Source of the DNA: Trichosporon coremiiforme
Taxonomy: Eukaryota > Basidiomycota > Tremellomycetes > Trichosporonales > Trichosporonaceae
Direction of reading: 5' to 3'
DNA length: 64,000 nucleotides
Assembly: GCA_039545355.1 (NCBI GenBank)
Contig: BCJJ01000002.1
Location: 645,956 to 709,955 of the forward strand
The translations under genes were made by a program, and so were the position numbers. Under the pieces are notes generated by a model. It worked only from the letters and a program-made list of their open reading frames with translations, was not told the DNA's origin and made no database searches. Position 1 is the stretch's first letter, and every line of letters begins with the position of its first letter. This document shows positions 44,314 through 54,840 of the stretch, one piece after another.

Positions 44314-45486
44314 CTACTCGCCGCTAGTCTTGAGCTCAGGCGGCATAGGCACATCGGGGTCGTTCTCCTCACAAATCATCTCAACGCGGCTCTTGTCCTT
44401 CTTTGCGCGCTCTCTAATCGACGGCCCTTTATCTCCTTTGCGGGCCGCCGGCTTCTGATCCGCGTCTTTCCTGTTGTCAGGAAACAGGACGGGGGGCTCC
44501 GGGCCGAAGAACACCTCGGCCTTGGTCGCGAGCAGGCCGACAGTGGGGGCCGCGGCGCCATCCCACAGCTCGACCTTGCAGTTGTCGGGGAGAACGCTGA
44601 TCGGCTGGAGATCGTAAGGGGGTTCGGAGAGCGGCATCTTCGACGTCTCCTCAGTGTGTCCAGAAGCCTGGATGGCGTCCTGCCAACTCGGGTAGTTGCC
44701 CTCGTTGGCTTCCTAGCAACGGGCACGGACTGCATTTACCTCGTTGTCGGGAGTGAGGCACTGGGGTCAGCCTTACCCCGGAGTTTTGAGCAGCTCACCC
44801 AAAAGCCAGGGAGGAGTAAGCGCCACTGGACACGGACGGCGATCCTTCTGAGGTACTCCTTCCCGGAAGCACGGCGCAGGCGCACCCTCTCAAACAGGAA
44901 GGAACGCCACAGCGGCTGGAGTCAGCTCTGTCAAACATGTTGGAGTACTGATCCTTACCAAGGCCACGGCACGTGCGGCACTATCGGCATTGGTAAAGGT
45001 GACGCGGGCGATGAGCATGTGCATGGCGGGCTCGAGACCTGACGCCTTAGCCTCCTTGTCCTGCATAGCCTCCAGGTCACTGTAGAACCCGCCGGAAAAC
45101 TCCTCGTTGCCGTCGTCGTTGTAGAGCACAGTGTCAGAGGCCAGCTCGGCCGCGTCCTTGGGGTTCAGCTCGCCATCACCGCCGGTTGACGCAACACCGT
45201 TGGGGGGCTTCAGAAAGATCTTGACACTTTCCTGTCGTCAGCTTGTGGTCGAATGCGCCTTACTCACAATCTTGCCAGTCGCCATGAATGCTTCGATAAG
45301 ACGGAGACCCATCTCCTCATGGGACAGGTTGGGAGGGACCCGGCGACATGTCACGCGCACCGAGTGCTCGTCCCAGGCGACAATGTCTCCGCAGCCATCA
45401 ACATAACGCCACGTCTTGAGGGGCCGGCCGCTGAGGAGGCTGATGTGTTGGTATCCATGGAACCGGGAGGGTTTATTATCGGACAT
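44314..45486 (-). CDS. RRM-like protein, lineage-specific family, unknown
   Basis: Exons 45486-45268, 45231-44959, 44915-44799 and 44712-44314 give 335 residues in frame. The N-terminal RFHGYQHISLLSGRPL block is followed by an RRM-like pattern: beta-1 SVRVTCRRVPPNLS, helix EEMGLRLIEAFMATGKI, ESVKIFL, a 70-residue acidic insert, then MLIARVTFTNADSAARAVAL as the RNP1-like strand and helix. A basic VRLRRASGKEYLRRI segment and a Lys-rich tail follow. The 86-nt interval between the last two exons could instead be two introns around a 21-nt exon. RNA binding is inference from the fold pattern; aromatic RNP residues are weak. The gene faces its broken copy tail to tail. Confidence 0.6.
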
Positions 45487-47529
45487 GGTGGGCGCTGAGT
45501 GGTGTTGAATGATGCGAAGTGAAGAAAGCGAAGAGCGTTAGGCAGCTGGTGACACGTAGGCATGTTGCTGATTTGCGACCTCTTGTCAGGGGGCGTTAGA
45601 GATTAACGGCTGGGAGTGTCATAGCTTGGGCGCGATCGAAACGGTGTGCTATTGCGTTCGGGCTGAAGTTGTTGCATGCTGCGACCGCTCACGAGCTCCC
45701 CACTCCATTTACAGCATGCAGTGGCAGCCGCACTCTTTGACCCCCAACTACCAGACGGCTGCAGGCCAGAGCATGTCAAGGTTGACAGTCTGGGACGCAG
45801 TCGCTCACGAGGGCGCTGTTTTCGAAAGACACTGTCGCCAATGATCATTTCGACAACGATGTCCCATGTCCCCGCTGAACTGAACAGTACATCGAAGCGA
45901 TGTCCATGCTCACACTGGGCAACCTTCCTCATCATCGACTGGGCTGTACAGCTGTGGAGGCACAGAAGACGGTGGGTTCCGCCAGCAGCGAGTCCCAGGC
46001 ACTGTCAATCGTCCCCTAAAGTGATTTGGCGAATGCCCACTCCAGCTGTCCATGGCACTGAAGCACTCAGCCGTGCAAGCACTGGGGAGGCCGCTGGCCG
46101 ACACTACATACCCGTCGCAGGCCGCAACTTGCGCTTCCGTCAATCGCTTGGCGCACAAGCATCACCGGTGAACCGACCGGCTCTCCGGGGCACACAACCT
46201 TGTGCGCAATCGGCAGCGTCCGCGGCATCCGCTTAAGCTTTGTGAATTCCATTCGACCCGTTCCGTCGTCGACGTCGGCGACTGCTTCAACGCACAGCCT
46301 ATCGGCACCGCAATCACTCCTCCTGACCGGTTAACCCATGTTCTGCTAGAAATCACGTCGCGAGCTGGGAGCAGAGCCGCGCTAACGAGATAAACTGGTG
46401 CGGAGTGTGCGGGAACGACAACAAGGCTGACTAGTGCTTTTCCTGTGGTACGTGGCTCCGGCGGCATCCGCATGGTCCAGGTCTTGAGCCAACACCTGAC
46501 CTCGCGATTGGAATGTCCGACTACCCACCTGCCATCCTAACACTGCCTCAAGTACTCTCTAACTGTAACCGTCTCCTGGAGTGTAAGTCCGAGGCATGCT
46601 AAGGTGACACCGGTTGTTATTCCTGTGCAACAGTGGGGCGCAGGCGATGCGCAAAGCACCCTGTTAGTCCGGCAAGCCCATGCTAAGTCCTATGCTAACC
46701 TTTCGGCAGTTCATGCAGCCCGCGTTCATCAGGTCAAAATCCGCTGTCGCTGTCTTGGATCAACTCCTGTGCGAGACAACCACGGTAACTCAACGCGATT
46801 AGGTGCGAGGACAATCGCAGAAATCGCGTTTGCCTTAACTAAACCTGCACTCATTTCAGGTGATTGCCTTCGGCGGCCACGTTTGATGACGTAGGAACTG
46901 TAATCAAGTCCGACGCCGACGTCAGTCAACGCCGAATGCTGTGCACTTGGTCTCCTGGTGCTGCGGAGGAGCCTGCGGCCCCTCGGGGTAAACGTCCGGG
47001 AATTCTCACTTCGACCGGCGATCAGTGTGCCCACATGTCGGGAAGATGAGGTTGGGGCTGTTGAGCTTGTGTCCGAAAATAACTGCACGTCGTCGGTCAA
47101 CGCCCAATCCGCCCTCTACGCGCTCCGCCGGCGGACGACTCTTCAAGCTAAGGCCTGCGCGGAGGAACATTGTGTCGGAACCATCGCCGAGCGTCATAGG
47201 GTTAAGTTACATCCGAGTGATCGCAAGGCGGTGCCGCGTTATATGCTTAGCTTGCTGACAGCTCCGCAGCGCCAGTGACGCCAGTGACCAACGATCCACA
47301 GGGTTTAGGCTTCGCTCTCTAGAAGACAGGTGCAGGACCTGAACTTCGTTCCGTTAGTGTTCTCCCCGATAGTGTTCGCGTGACCTCCGCACCTCCGCAC
47401 CTCCGCACCCGGCCACGCTAGCTGGTGTCGACATCTGACAAGTTGCAAGGTATATAACATCAGATCTCTGAGCTCTTCTCGACATTAGCAACCTCCTCTA
47501 AATCCCAACCAACCAGCAACACAACCACA
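45487..47529. other. Gene-poor interval, no gene recognised
   Basis: About 2 kb with short overlapping frames on both strands and no splice-linked coding set. A CTCCGCAC triplet repeat lies at about 47384-47408. The right end is the promoter of the small secreted-protein gene. Confidence 0.5.
47451..47457 (+). promoter_or_regulatory. TATA box of the small secreted-protein gene
   Basis: TATATAA 79 bp before the ATG at 47530, followed by a short AC-rich leader ending ACAACCACA-ATG. Confidence 0.55.
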
Positions 47530-47925
47530 ATGCGCGTTGCCCTTCTGTCTCTCTTAGCCGCCACAACCGCCCTCGCCGCTCCGGCAGGCGCGAACCCGCA
47601 CAGCGGCATCGAGAACGTCGAGATCGAGCCCTCCGAGCCGTACACGTGTGAGTACGCGCACCTGTCGTGGAAGGGCGGTGTGCCGCCGTTCACGGTCGTC
47701 GTCGGCGACGGCGAGGAGACGCACCAGCGCGGCTCGATCGGCAAGGAGCTCGACCGCTTCGAAGTCCAGGACCAGTTCGCCGCGTACCGTATCAAGCACG
47801 AAGGTTACCTCGAGTTCGCCATCTACGACTCTAATGGACGCCGCACCACCTCCGGCGCCATCTCCATCCGCAACGCCTTCGCCGAGTGCATTGGCAAGGA
47901 CGACGGTCTGCCCTCGCACCTCTAA
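47530..47925 (+). CDS. Small secreted protein
   Basis: Single exon, 131 residues. A signal peptide (MRVALLSLLAATTALAAPA) precedes a compact domain with a CEYAHLSWKGGVPPFTVVVG motif, an LEFAIYDSNGRRTTSGAISI strand pair and one further cysteine near the end (FAECIG). The C...W..G.PP pattern resembles repeats in Kre9/Knh1-like and other fungal wall-associated proteins, and the ectodomain of the membrane protein at 13.7 kb. No GPI site or membrane segment is seen, so secretion is likely. Function unknown. Confidence 0.75.
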   Translation: MRVALLSLLAATTALAAPAGANPHSGIENVEIEPSEPYTCEYAHLSWKGGVPPFTVVVGDGEETHQRGSIGKELDRFEVQDQFAAYRIKHEGYLEFAIYDSNGRRTTSGAISIRNAFAECIGKDDGLPSHL

Positions 47926-48620
47926 GCGCGCCTTCAGGCGAATGCTTGGCCCAGTCATTCGCATTAAGTCATTACCACCAGAAAACATAATCGTAGCCTC
48001 AATGTAGTCTTTCATTTCCTCCTGCTGCACTCTACTAACCTGCTGCACTGTGTTTGTGATCGCGTTGCACATCGCGAGTACGAGAGACAGCGGCCAGATC
48101 TAGGCACGCAACGGCCGTAGTTGACCCGCCTGACCGCGCGGGGAATATAGACTTTCTATTGTGCGGCATCAGCCTCCATCAGTCGCCCTGCGGCGCTTGC
48201 CGGCCGCTTAGGCACACGGCAGTCGCCCCTACTACTTCTGGTGTATTGAATCTCATGACGAGAGCCGACGGCGCTGGTCGCCGAGAATTTGCCGACCTGC
48301 CCAGCCACTTAGACCAGCCCTGGCAGACAGCGCCAATGCTGTCATGTCTACCGGGCGATGACTGCGAGGATTGCACCGTGCATGCGGGTTGCGTGGATCA
48401 GGGAGCCCCAGCGGCGTGTGCGCTGCTCAGATGACCGATAGGTCATGTCTTCGAGTGGTCTAAGCGTGTGTAAGAGCCATAAATACAATTGTGCACTTGC
48501 TCGCCGCCTGCTGGCTTCACCACACCTGCAACCTTGCCATCATCGTTGCACCTCACACCTTTCCTCTCCATCTCACTGCAGTTCCCACTCACCGCCCTCC
48601 AGTTTACAGATACGGAGACT
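47926..48620. other. Intergenic, no gene recognised
   Basis: Downstream of the secreted protein and promoter of the next gene; pyrimidine-rich near 48520-48600. Nothing else seen. Confidence 0.5.
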
Positions 48621-49330
48621 ATGGCGACGCGGCTCGCCCGCTTCTCAGGCTACAACGCCAGCTCCAGCTCCAGCGTCGCCGGATCGATGTGGCCACGCAC
48701 GCTGTCTGGTTTCAACGCATTCTTGAGCGGGGGTTACTCGTCCGAGCCGGCGTCGCTGAAGTCTGCGCGCTGTCATATAGATTGTGACGTGCTTGTGCCG
48801 AGCGTCAGTCTAGGTTTGGGATTGTGAGTGTGTCAGTCGATTCTGCTAACTGAAGGTGCAGTTCCTACTCTCCGCCTCGACACACGCAACAACACATGCC
48901 GAAGCAGGCCCCTTACTCTCCGCCGCCAACTGGTCTTGTCGCTTTCGACCAACCGCCACCTTCGGCACTGACAGCGGGCGCCGTGATCGACCTCAGGCGG
49001 GCGGCAGAGTTCCTCTGCGGCCACTCGTTCGCGCGCGACCCCCGTCTGCGCAAGCTGCTCCGACGTCACGGCACTACACACTCCATGCATGCAGCGAGCG
49101 ACAAGGACCACGTTGTGCTCCAGCTGCCGACCAACCCACCACGGCTCGTCGTGGTGTCCGACCCGGAGTTGCTCAAGTTGCTGCGCAAGGGAGCTGAGCG
49201 CCATGGCCACACCCTTGGCCACCACCCCAGCCAAGACCACAGCCATGGTTACCACGACCTCTGCTCAGACCGTGCAATCCCGCTCGCACCCCCGCTCGGG
49301 ACCCGGCAGCCTGTGCTGTGGACCGTGTAA
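48621..49330 (+). CDS. Unrecognised 223-residue protein
   Basis: Exons 48621-48823 and 48862-49330; the 38-nt intron has a CTAAC branch and GTGCAG acceptor, and splicing joins GLGF to SYSPPRHTQQHMPKQAPYSP in frame. Ser-rich N-terminus, then a Pro/Tyr segment. A basic helical block follows (VIDLRRAAEFLCGHSFARD, then RLRKLLRRHG), with a VVVSDPELLKLLRKGAERHG segment and a His-rich stretch (HTLGHHPSQDHSHGYHD). No family is recognised. It is convergent with vps71, about 110 bp between stops. Confidence 0.55.
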
Positions 49331-49438
49331 GAAGGCTGGAGCGCTGTATCCCTGCTTCCTGCTTGTATCATGTTTCTGTCCACAAGTTATGCTACAATGT
49401 GTCTGTCATACAACGGTGATCCCAACATCGTCATGCGG

Positions 49439-49894
49439 CTAGGCGCCGCCGCATCCACCATCCCGCTCATGAATCGCGACGCACTCGAGACTGCAGTTCC
49501 AGTCCCCGCACCGCTGGCACCGGTAGCTCCCGATGTAGCCGCAGGAAACACAGAGACGGGCTGGTGGAGTGACTGGCGGCGGCGCAGCAGCAGTGACGTA
49601 CGGCGGCGTTGGGGTCGAAGGGAGCTCGCCGAGCCAGTCGCGGAACGTCTTCTTCGTGCCGAGGGCCCGGCGCACGTTGGGCGTCTGCTTCTTCTTGGCG
49701 GCTAAGACTTGAGCGGCGTGCGTCTGGGCTGCCGCTGAACCAGGCGGAGGAGGCGGAAGAACGAAGCTCTGCGCTGGGATGTCGGTCGGATTCGTCCGCT
49801 GGTGTTGTCAGCTGGAATTTAATCGGTGACGCACCTCGAGATCCTCGAGCCGCCGCTGGACCCGTCGCTGCTGGAAATCTGTCGTGATGGCCAT
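49439..49894 (-). CDS. vps71: Vps71/Swc6 (ZNHIT1), SWR1-complex HIT-zinc-finger subunit
   Basis: Subunit that with Arp6 couples the SWR1 complex to H2A.Z exchange. Exons 49894-49835 and 49798-49439 encode 139 residues. The N-terminal helix reads FQQRRVQRRLEDLE. The conserved linker RRALGTKKTFRDWLGEL precedes PPYVTAAAPPPVTPPARL. The HIT-type finger reads CVSCGYIGSYRCQRCGDWNC and continues SLECVAIHERDGGC, with all expected Cys/His ligands. This layout is specific for ZNHIT1/Vps71 among HIT proteins. The partner ATPase gene swr1 opens the window, about 45 kb away. Confidence 0.88.
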
Positions 49895-50204
49895 AGACGT
49901 CAAGGTGGAGGTGACGAGATCTGTCAACAGAGGGTTCAGTGAGATCTTGCTGACGCGGGCCCAGATTACAGGCACGATATCTCGGTGTAGACCACGTGGT
50001 GATATGGCAGCTGCGGTACCTATGACGATACCGAGGCTTCGAACACTCTCGATCTCTCGCCGATCCAAGACAGACCCTATCTCCGGCGACAGCAGTGACG
50101 ACCTTGGGAACCGGGAAAAGACCACGCACACGACAAAACCCGGACGCCCCTTCCCCCTACCTCCTCCTTCTTCCCAGATTGAACGTACGGAAAGGACCAG
50201 CACC

Positions 50205-52532
50205 ATGCCGATCCACACCATAGCGGAAAAGCTCTCCAACGTCGACACCAATAAGCTCACGACGGCCGTCGCCGTCGGCGTCGGCGCCTTCGCGCTCAAG
50301 ATCTACTCCGGCGGCAAGAAGAGCGTGTGGGAGCGCGAATGGGGCGGCAAGCTCATCATCATTGCCGTGAGCTCAATGTATCTTTCAGAACTGACCCCAG
50401 GCGCCTCCCGAGCCGACGACGTTCGCCCTGATGCACAAGCTGCTGCACCTGCCGTCGCCGCCTCAGATCCTGTACCTGCCGCCGATTGCGAGCCCGCTTC
50501 CGCAGTCGCTCCTGACCATGCTGCACGCCATGAAGCTCGCGGCGTCGGGCAACCCGCTCGCGCAGCTCAACTGCGAGCCCCTCCCGCCGACGCCCGAGGC
50601 AGTCCGCGACTTTGTGAAGAAGTGGACCTCGACCCCGGCAGGCACTATGGGTGAGGGTGGCCGCCGCGTCGACGCTATCGTCCTCGGCGGTAACTGGGAG
50701 TGCGGCATCTATGACGAGTGGTCCTCATGGGACCCCAGTACCCACCCCGGCGTCTCGTGGACGCCCCAGCAGCTGCACTTCCACCTCATCACGTCACTCC
50801 TACCCCACCTCATGAAGGCGCCCGCCGAACGCAACATTCGTATCATCGAGTTGGTCTCGCCTGGCTGGTCCTCGGCTCTTCCCGGTGTCGAGGCGACGAT
50901 GAAGGGCAAGCGCCCGGAGCAGGACACGGGTGTGCTCGCCGACGCCGGCAGGCGTGCCATCGTCTCCCTCCTCGCGCAGGAGCGTCTCGCCCTCGTGCTC
51001 AACACGCTGGCGTCGGCTGCCTACTCCAAGCGCGAGGTCGTGCCCGACCCGGATGCGCCCGCCAAGAAGCGTGACACGAGCGTGCAGAGCAACATCCTTG
51101 CCCTGTCGGTCATCATGCCATGGGCGCGTGACGAGGTCGTGCGCCCGATTTGGGGCGAGGACAGTCTCTTTAAGTTCCTCCTGTAAGCTACTGAAGGTTA
51201 TGCAGGCAAGCTAACACCAGGTGGTTCATTCTGTACCCGCTCGTGCTTCTGTTCACGCCCTCGCCCGCGCAGTCGGTGCAGCCTATCCTTTTTGCGCTGA
51301 ACGCCCCCGTCGCTTACATCAACGACGCCACTGCCGACTATACCGGCGACACGGACAAGTCTGCTTCGGACAACTTGGGCAACGAGGAGGTGGACGGCTC
51401 ACAGCGTCCGAGGGACCTTACGAAGAAGGACGCGCCGCTCCCCAACTCGCAGCGCAGTATCCGCCAGGGCTCGGTGATCCGGGACTGCCAGACGATCGAG
51501 CTGCCGCCCGTTCTGCGCGACGAGAAGCTCTCTCGCGCGACCTACGACCGCATTGAGGAGGAGGTCATGAAGGGCGTGACCGAGACGGAGGCGAAGGAGA
51601 GTAGCCGTGGCGTCCCGAGCAAGGGCGGCAAGGGCAAAACAGAGAACGTCGAGAAGAAGGCCACTGCCATCAAGACCGGTGCTGCGCCTCCGAAGCTCAA
51701 GGAGGAGACGATCACGCTTGACGTCGCCGGCGGCGTGCCGGGCCAGCAGCCCAGCCAGGCTGAAAGGGCCGCTGTCGACGGCATGAAGGCCGAGGCGAAG
51801 GCGCAGGAGATCGGGGACAAGATCGACGTCGCGGCTTCGCAGGAGGAGCAGCATGTCGCCCAGCCCGAGGCGTCGGCGAAGGAGAAGGCCGACGAGATCT
51901 CCAAGGATTTGCCCGCCCTTGCGGACGACAAGGCTGCGGACAAGAAGGACGCGAAGACGGCCGACGAGCCCGACATTCCCCCGCCCGAGACGAAGGAGCA
52001 GACCAAGGAGCGTGTCGAGAAGATCAAGGAGAACGAGCCGAAGAAGGGCGAGACCTTCGCGGACGCCACCAAGGAGGGCACGGACGAGGATCCCCACAAG
52101 AAGCAGGCTAAGCAGCAGCAGCAGAAGCCTTCCCAGCACACCGCCACGCACGACGCGCACGTGCACGAGGGCGAGTCCTTCGCCGACGCAATCAAGGAGC
52201 ACACGGGTGCCGCGCACCCTGCTCAGCAGTCTGGCCAGCAGGCTCAGCAGAAGCCCGGCACGACCCACACGGACACCCACGACACCCACGTGCACAAGGG
52301 CGAGAGCTTTGCTGATGCTATCAAGGAGCACTCCGGTCAGCACCAGAACGCCTCGGCCCAGCATGCTCCAGCCCAGCACCAGCAGGCTCAGCACGCTCAG
52401 CCAGCCCAGCACAACCAGCCGGCCCAACCCCATGTCGCCAAACCCCCGGTTAAGGCCCATGTCCAGCCCGGCCAGGGCAAGGTGCAACCCGGTGAGAGCT
52501 TCGCGGCGGCGCTTAAGGAGCACTCGAAGTAA
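50205..52532 (+). CDS. Membrane-anchored SDR-like protein with C-terminal GESFADAIKEH repeats
   Basis: Exons 50205-50366, 50401-51182 and 51221-52532, 751 residues. The N-terminal hydrophobic segment LTTAVAVGVGAFALKIY may anchor it. The middle resembles the fungal Tda5/YLR426W-type short-chain dehydrogenase-like family (RRVDAIVLGGNWECGIYDEW, IRIIELVSPGWSSALPG); a canonical Tyr-x3-Lys is not evident, so activity is doubtful. A second hydrophobic stretch (FLLWFILYPLVLLFTPSP) follows near residue 315. The last 400 residues are Lys/Glu/Ala/Gln-rich and disordered, with four copies of GE(S/T)FAxAxKEx (GETFADATKEG, GESFADAIKEH twice, GESFAAALKEH) spaced by His/Gln-rich linkers. The exon-2/3 junction restores FLLWFIL. 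Confidence 0.72.
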
Positions 52533-52648
52533 TCCGTAATAATCCGTAGAATCTGAAGTGATGCTAGAGAAGATGTACGATAGTCGAATACAGGTGCATA
52601 TACACTACTTGTCTACGCCTCAATCTCTACTTCTGCTCGCTCACGCGC

Positions 52649-53987
52649 TCACTCCTCCTCACTCTCCACGTCCATGTCGTCCGCCTCGCCCTCGGCGTCG
52701 TCGTCCGTCTCCTCGGCCTCTGGCTCCTCGTCCTCGTCCTCGTCGGAGGAGTACGTCTTGTGTTTCCTCCTAGGCTTGTTCTTCTTCGCCTTTTTGCGCG
52801 CGCGCTCGCGCTCCTCGATCAGGCGCTCCGCAATCTCCATCTCGTCCAAGTCCTCCTCGCGGTCGCGGCGCTTCTTCTTGCGCCTGCGGTCGCTGTCGCT
52901 CTCGTCGTCCGTGTCGGCGACGACGAAGCCGTCGTCCTCGTCGTAGCTCGCCTCGCGGCGGCGGCGTTCCGGCGACCCGAAGCCCGAGTCCTCGCTGTCG
53001 GCGCGCTTGAGGCGCGAGCGGCCACCGGGGCCGCCGTACTTGTTCGCTCCTGGGCGCGCGGGGCGCTTCGTAGCGACGGGACGTTGGGGAGCCGCACGAG
53101 CAAGAAGCTCGGCGACTTTGGAGCTGTCGCCGATGTCGTCGAGAATCTTCATACGCGAGTGCTTCGTGTGCTGGTTGCCCACGTGGGTGACAAGCTCGCG
53201 GTGCGTCTTGCTGTCCATGCTGGTCGGGACGAGGTTGACCTGACCCGCGATCGCAGTCTCGGCGACTAGGACCTGCTCGTGGTGGCTCGTGTAGCAGAGG
53301 AAGGACGTCTCGGCGTTACCCGCCTCAGCGGCAGCGGGCGGGGCAGCGTCCTGCGGACGCGCCAGGGTGGAGCCATAGCTCGGCGCAAGGTCGAAGAGGT
53401 CGTTTCCGAGCTGGAGAGAGACGCTCCCGTCGCTCCAGCGGAGCATGCGTGCGTTGCTCCGTCGCTCCGGGCCATGCGGGCCGTTGACCCACTTCCACCG
53501 AATCGTGTTGCGGACGCCGATCATCTTGCTCTTCGCCTCGACGGGTTTCAGATCGCCGTCGTCCTCACACGAAGCGCGGTACAGTTCGGGGTCATAAGGC
53601 TGCGACTCCAGGTTCACGAATGCGGGCAGCTTGAGGTGCCAGACCTTGCCGTCTGTCGGTTTCAGGCGCGGCCACTGCGGCAGCGGCACGTTTGCCCACA
53701 CCTCCTGTAACTCCTCCACGTCCTCGTCCTCCTCAGGATACTCGAGCGGGTTCTCGGATCCCGCGCGCGAGGATCGCTCACTCGCATGCGTGTGGCCGTC
53801 AGAGTCGTCTCCAAACTGGAGTTAGTTGGTAGTTCTCGTGGAGGCAACTCACGATGTCGCCGCCGCCCTCCTCGGCGGGCTCCTCGTCGTCGTCGGGATC
53901 CGGATGCCGTGTAGCAGGCGCGGGTGACGGCGCCTGAGCCGGCGGCGAGGACTCGCCCCACAGGTCGTTCTCGTTGTCGGATGACAT
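52649..53987 (-). CDS. leo1: Leo1, Paf1-complex subunit
   Basis: Transcription elongation factor subunit that supports histone modification. Exons 53987-53853 and 53815-52649 encode 433 residues. An acidic N-terminus leads to the Leo1 core: WHLKLPAFVNLESQPYDPEL, NTIRWKWV, SNARMLRWSDGSVSLQLGN and LCYTSHHEQVLVAE. Then come HRELVTHVGNQHTKHSRMKI and the Arg/Lys/Glu-rich tail with DGFVVADTDDESD and EIAERLIEERERARKKAK. All are family hallmarks. The single intron is 37 nt. Its stop lies 117 bp from the stop of the SDR-like gene (convergent). Confidence 0.93.
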
Positions 53988-54840
53988 CGTGTCGATGTCA
54001 ATGTCCTTTGTTGTCGAACTTTCGATCAATGGCGATGGTAGCGTTGGTTAGTGGTCGCGTAGGGTGGGTGTCATTTGGCACGCTGTTACGTAACGGAAAG
54101 GTTACGTAATTGGAAACCAACTACAGCCCTTCTACTCTTCGTTATTACAACAAGCTAGCGGCGGAGATGCATGGGCAGCGCGCTACAAGTGCAAAGCGGT
54201 ATGCAGACAATAGCGGAAGTGACAGAAGCAAGACATGCGCATGGTGCGAGCTCAGTTGATACTACATCGTTCCTTCACGCTGCATCACCTCTACTCGCCT
54301 AGATTGCTCTACTGCCTGGGATTGCCTGGCCCGAGAGCGACGGCGCCGAAGACGTGGCAAGCATGGGACAGTCAGATTGCTAACCCTCCCCTGAGAGTGC
54401 ATGCAACTGGCCTTCCGTCACCGCTTCGTCGTTGCTCAACAACATCCTTAGTACTGAGGCCGCGGTGTGAACCAGTCCGGCCGAATATTCAGCCAATGGC
54501 GGCGCCCCTGGGATTTCGAAACAGTTACCAACGTCGAGTGTGCATGTCGTTCAGCTGTCAGTATCGCCGTTCGCAGTGAAGTGGTGCACTTCTGGTGTCG
54601 GCGACGTCGATAGCATGCACGGGGTATAGAGTAATGACGAAGAATGGTTGCATCACCGTAGAGGACCGGTGCCACTAACACGGTGACGGTGCAACGTCGC
54701 CTAATTCTCCATAATCCCGACGCCTGGGTGGATTTGCTCCCGCGGACCCTTCCGTGACTCTCCGTTCCGCGACAAGGACAGCGACAAGAGCCAGCTGCTC
54801 ACCCTCCTCACCACCCCTCCTCCACTCCTCACCACTCAAA
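53988..54840. promoter_or_regulatory. Divergent interval between leo1 and atp4
   Basis: About 850 bp. A GTTACGTAA core occurs twice in close succession near 54085-54110 just upstream of leo1. A CT-rich leader with CTCCTCACC units precedes the atp4 start. No gene recognised. Confidence 0.4.

Noticed and set aside
44740..44760. A 21-nt micro-exon (CLTPDNE) in the RRM-like gene
   Set aside because: It would need a 27-nt intron without a branch site; a single 86-nt intron with a good donor and TAG acceptor is simpler and also in frame.
45487..47529. Possible further relics of the RRM-like family
   Set aside because: I looked for the RFxG, VTC..VP and GKI motifs in all frames and found none; remaining frames are too short to call.
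51399..52523. 374-codon minus-strand frame opposite the repeat tail of the SDR-like gene
   Set aside because: Leu/Gly/Val repeats mirror the sense-strand repeat; no independent support.
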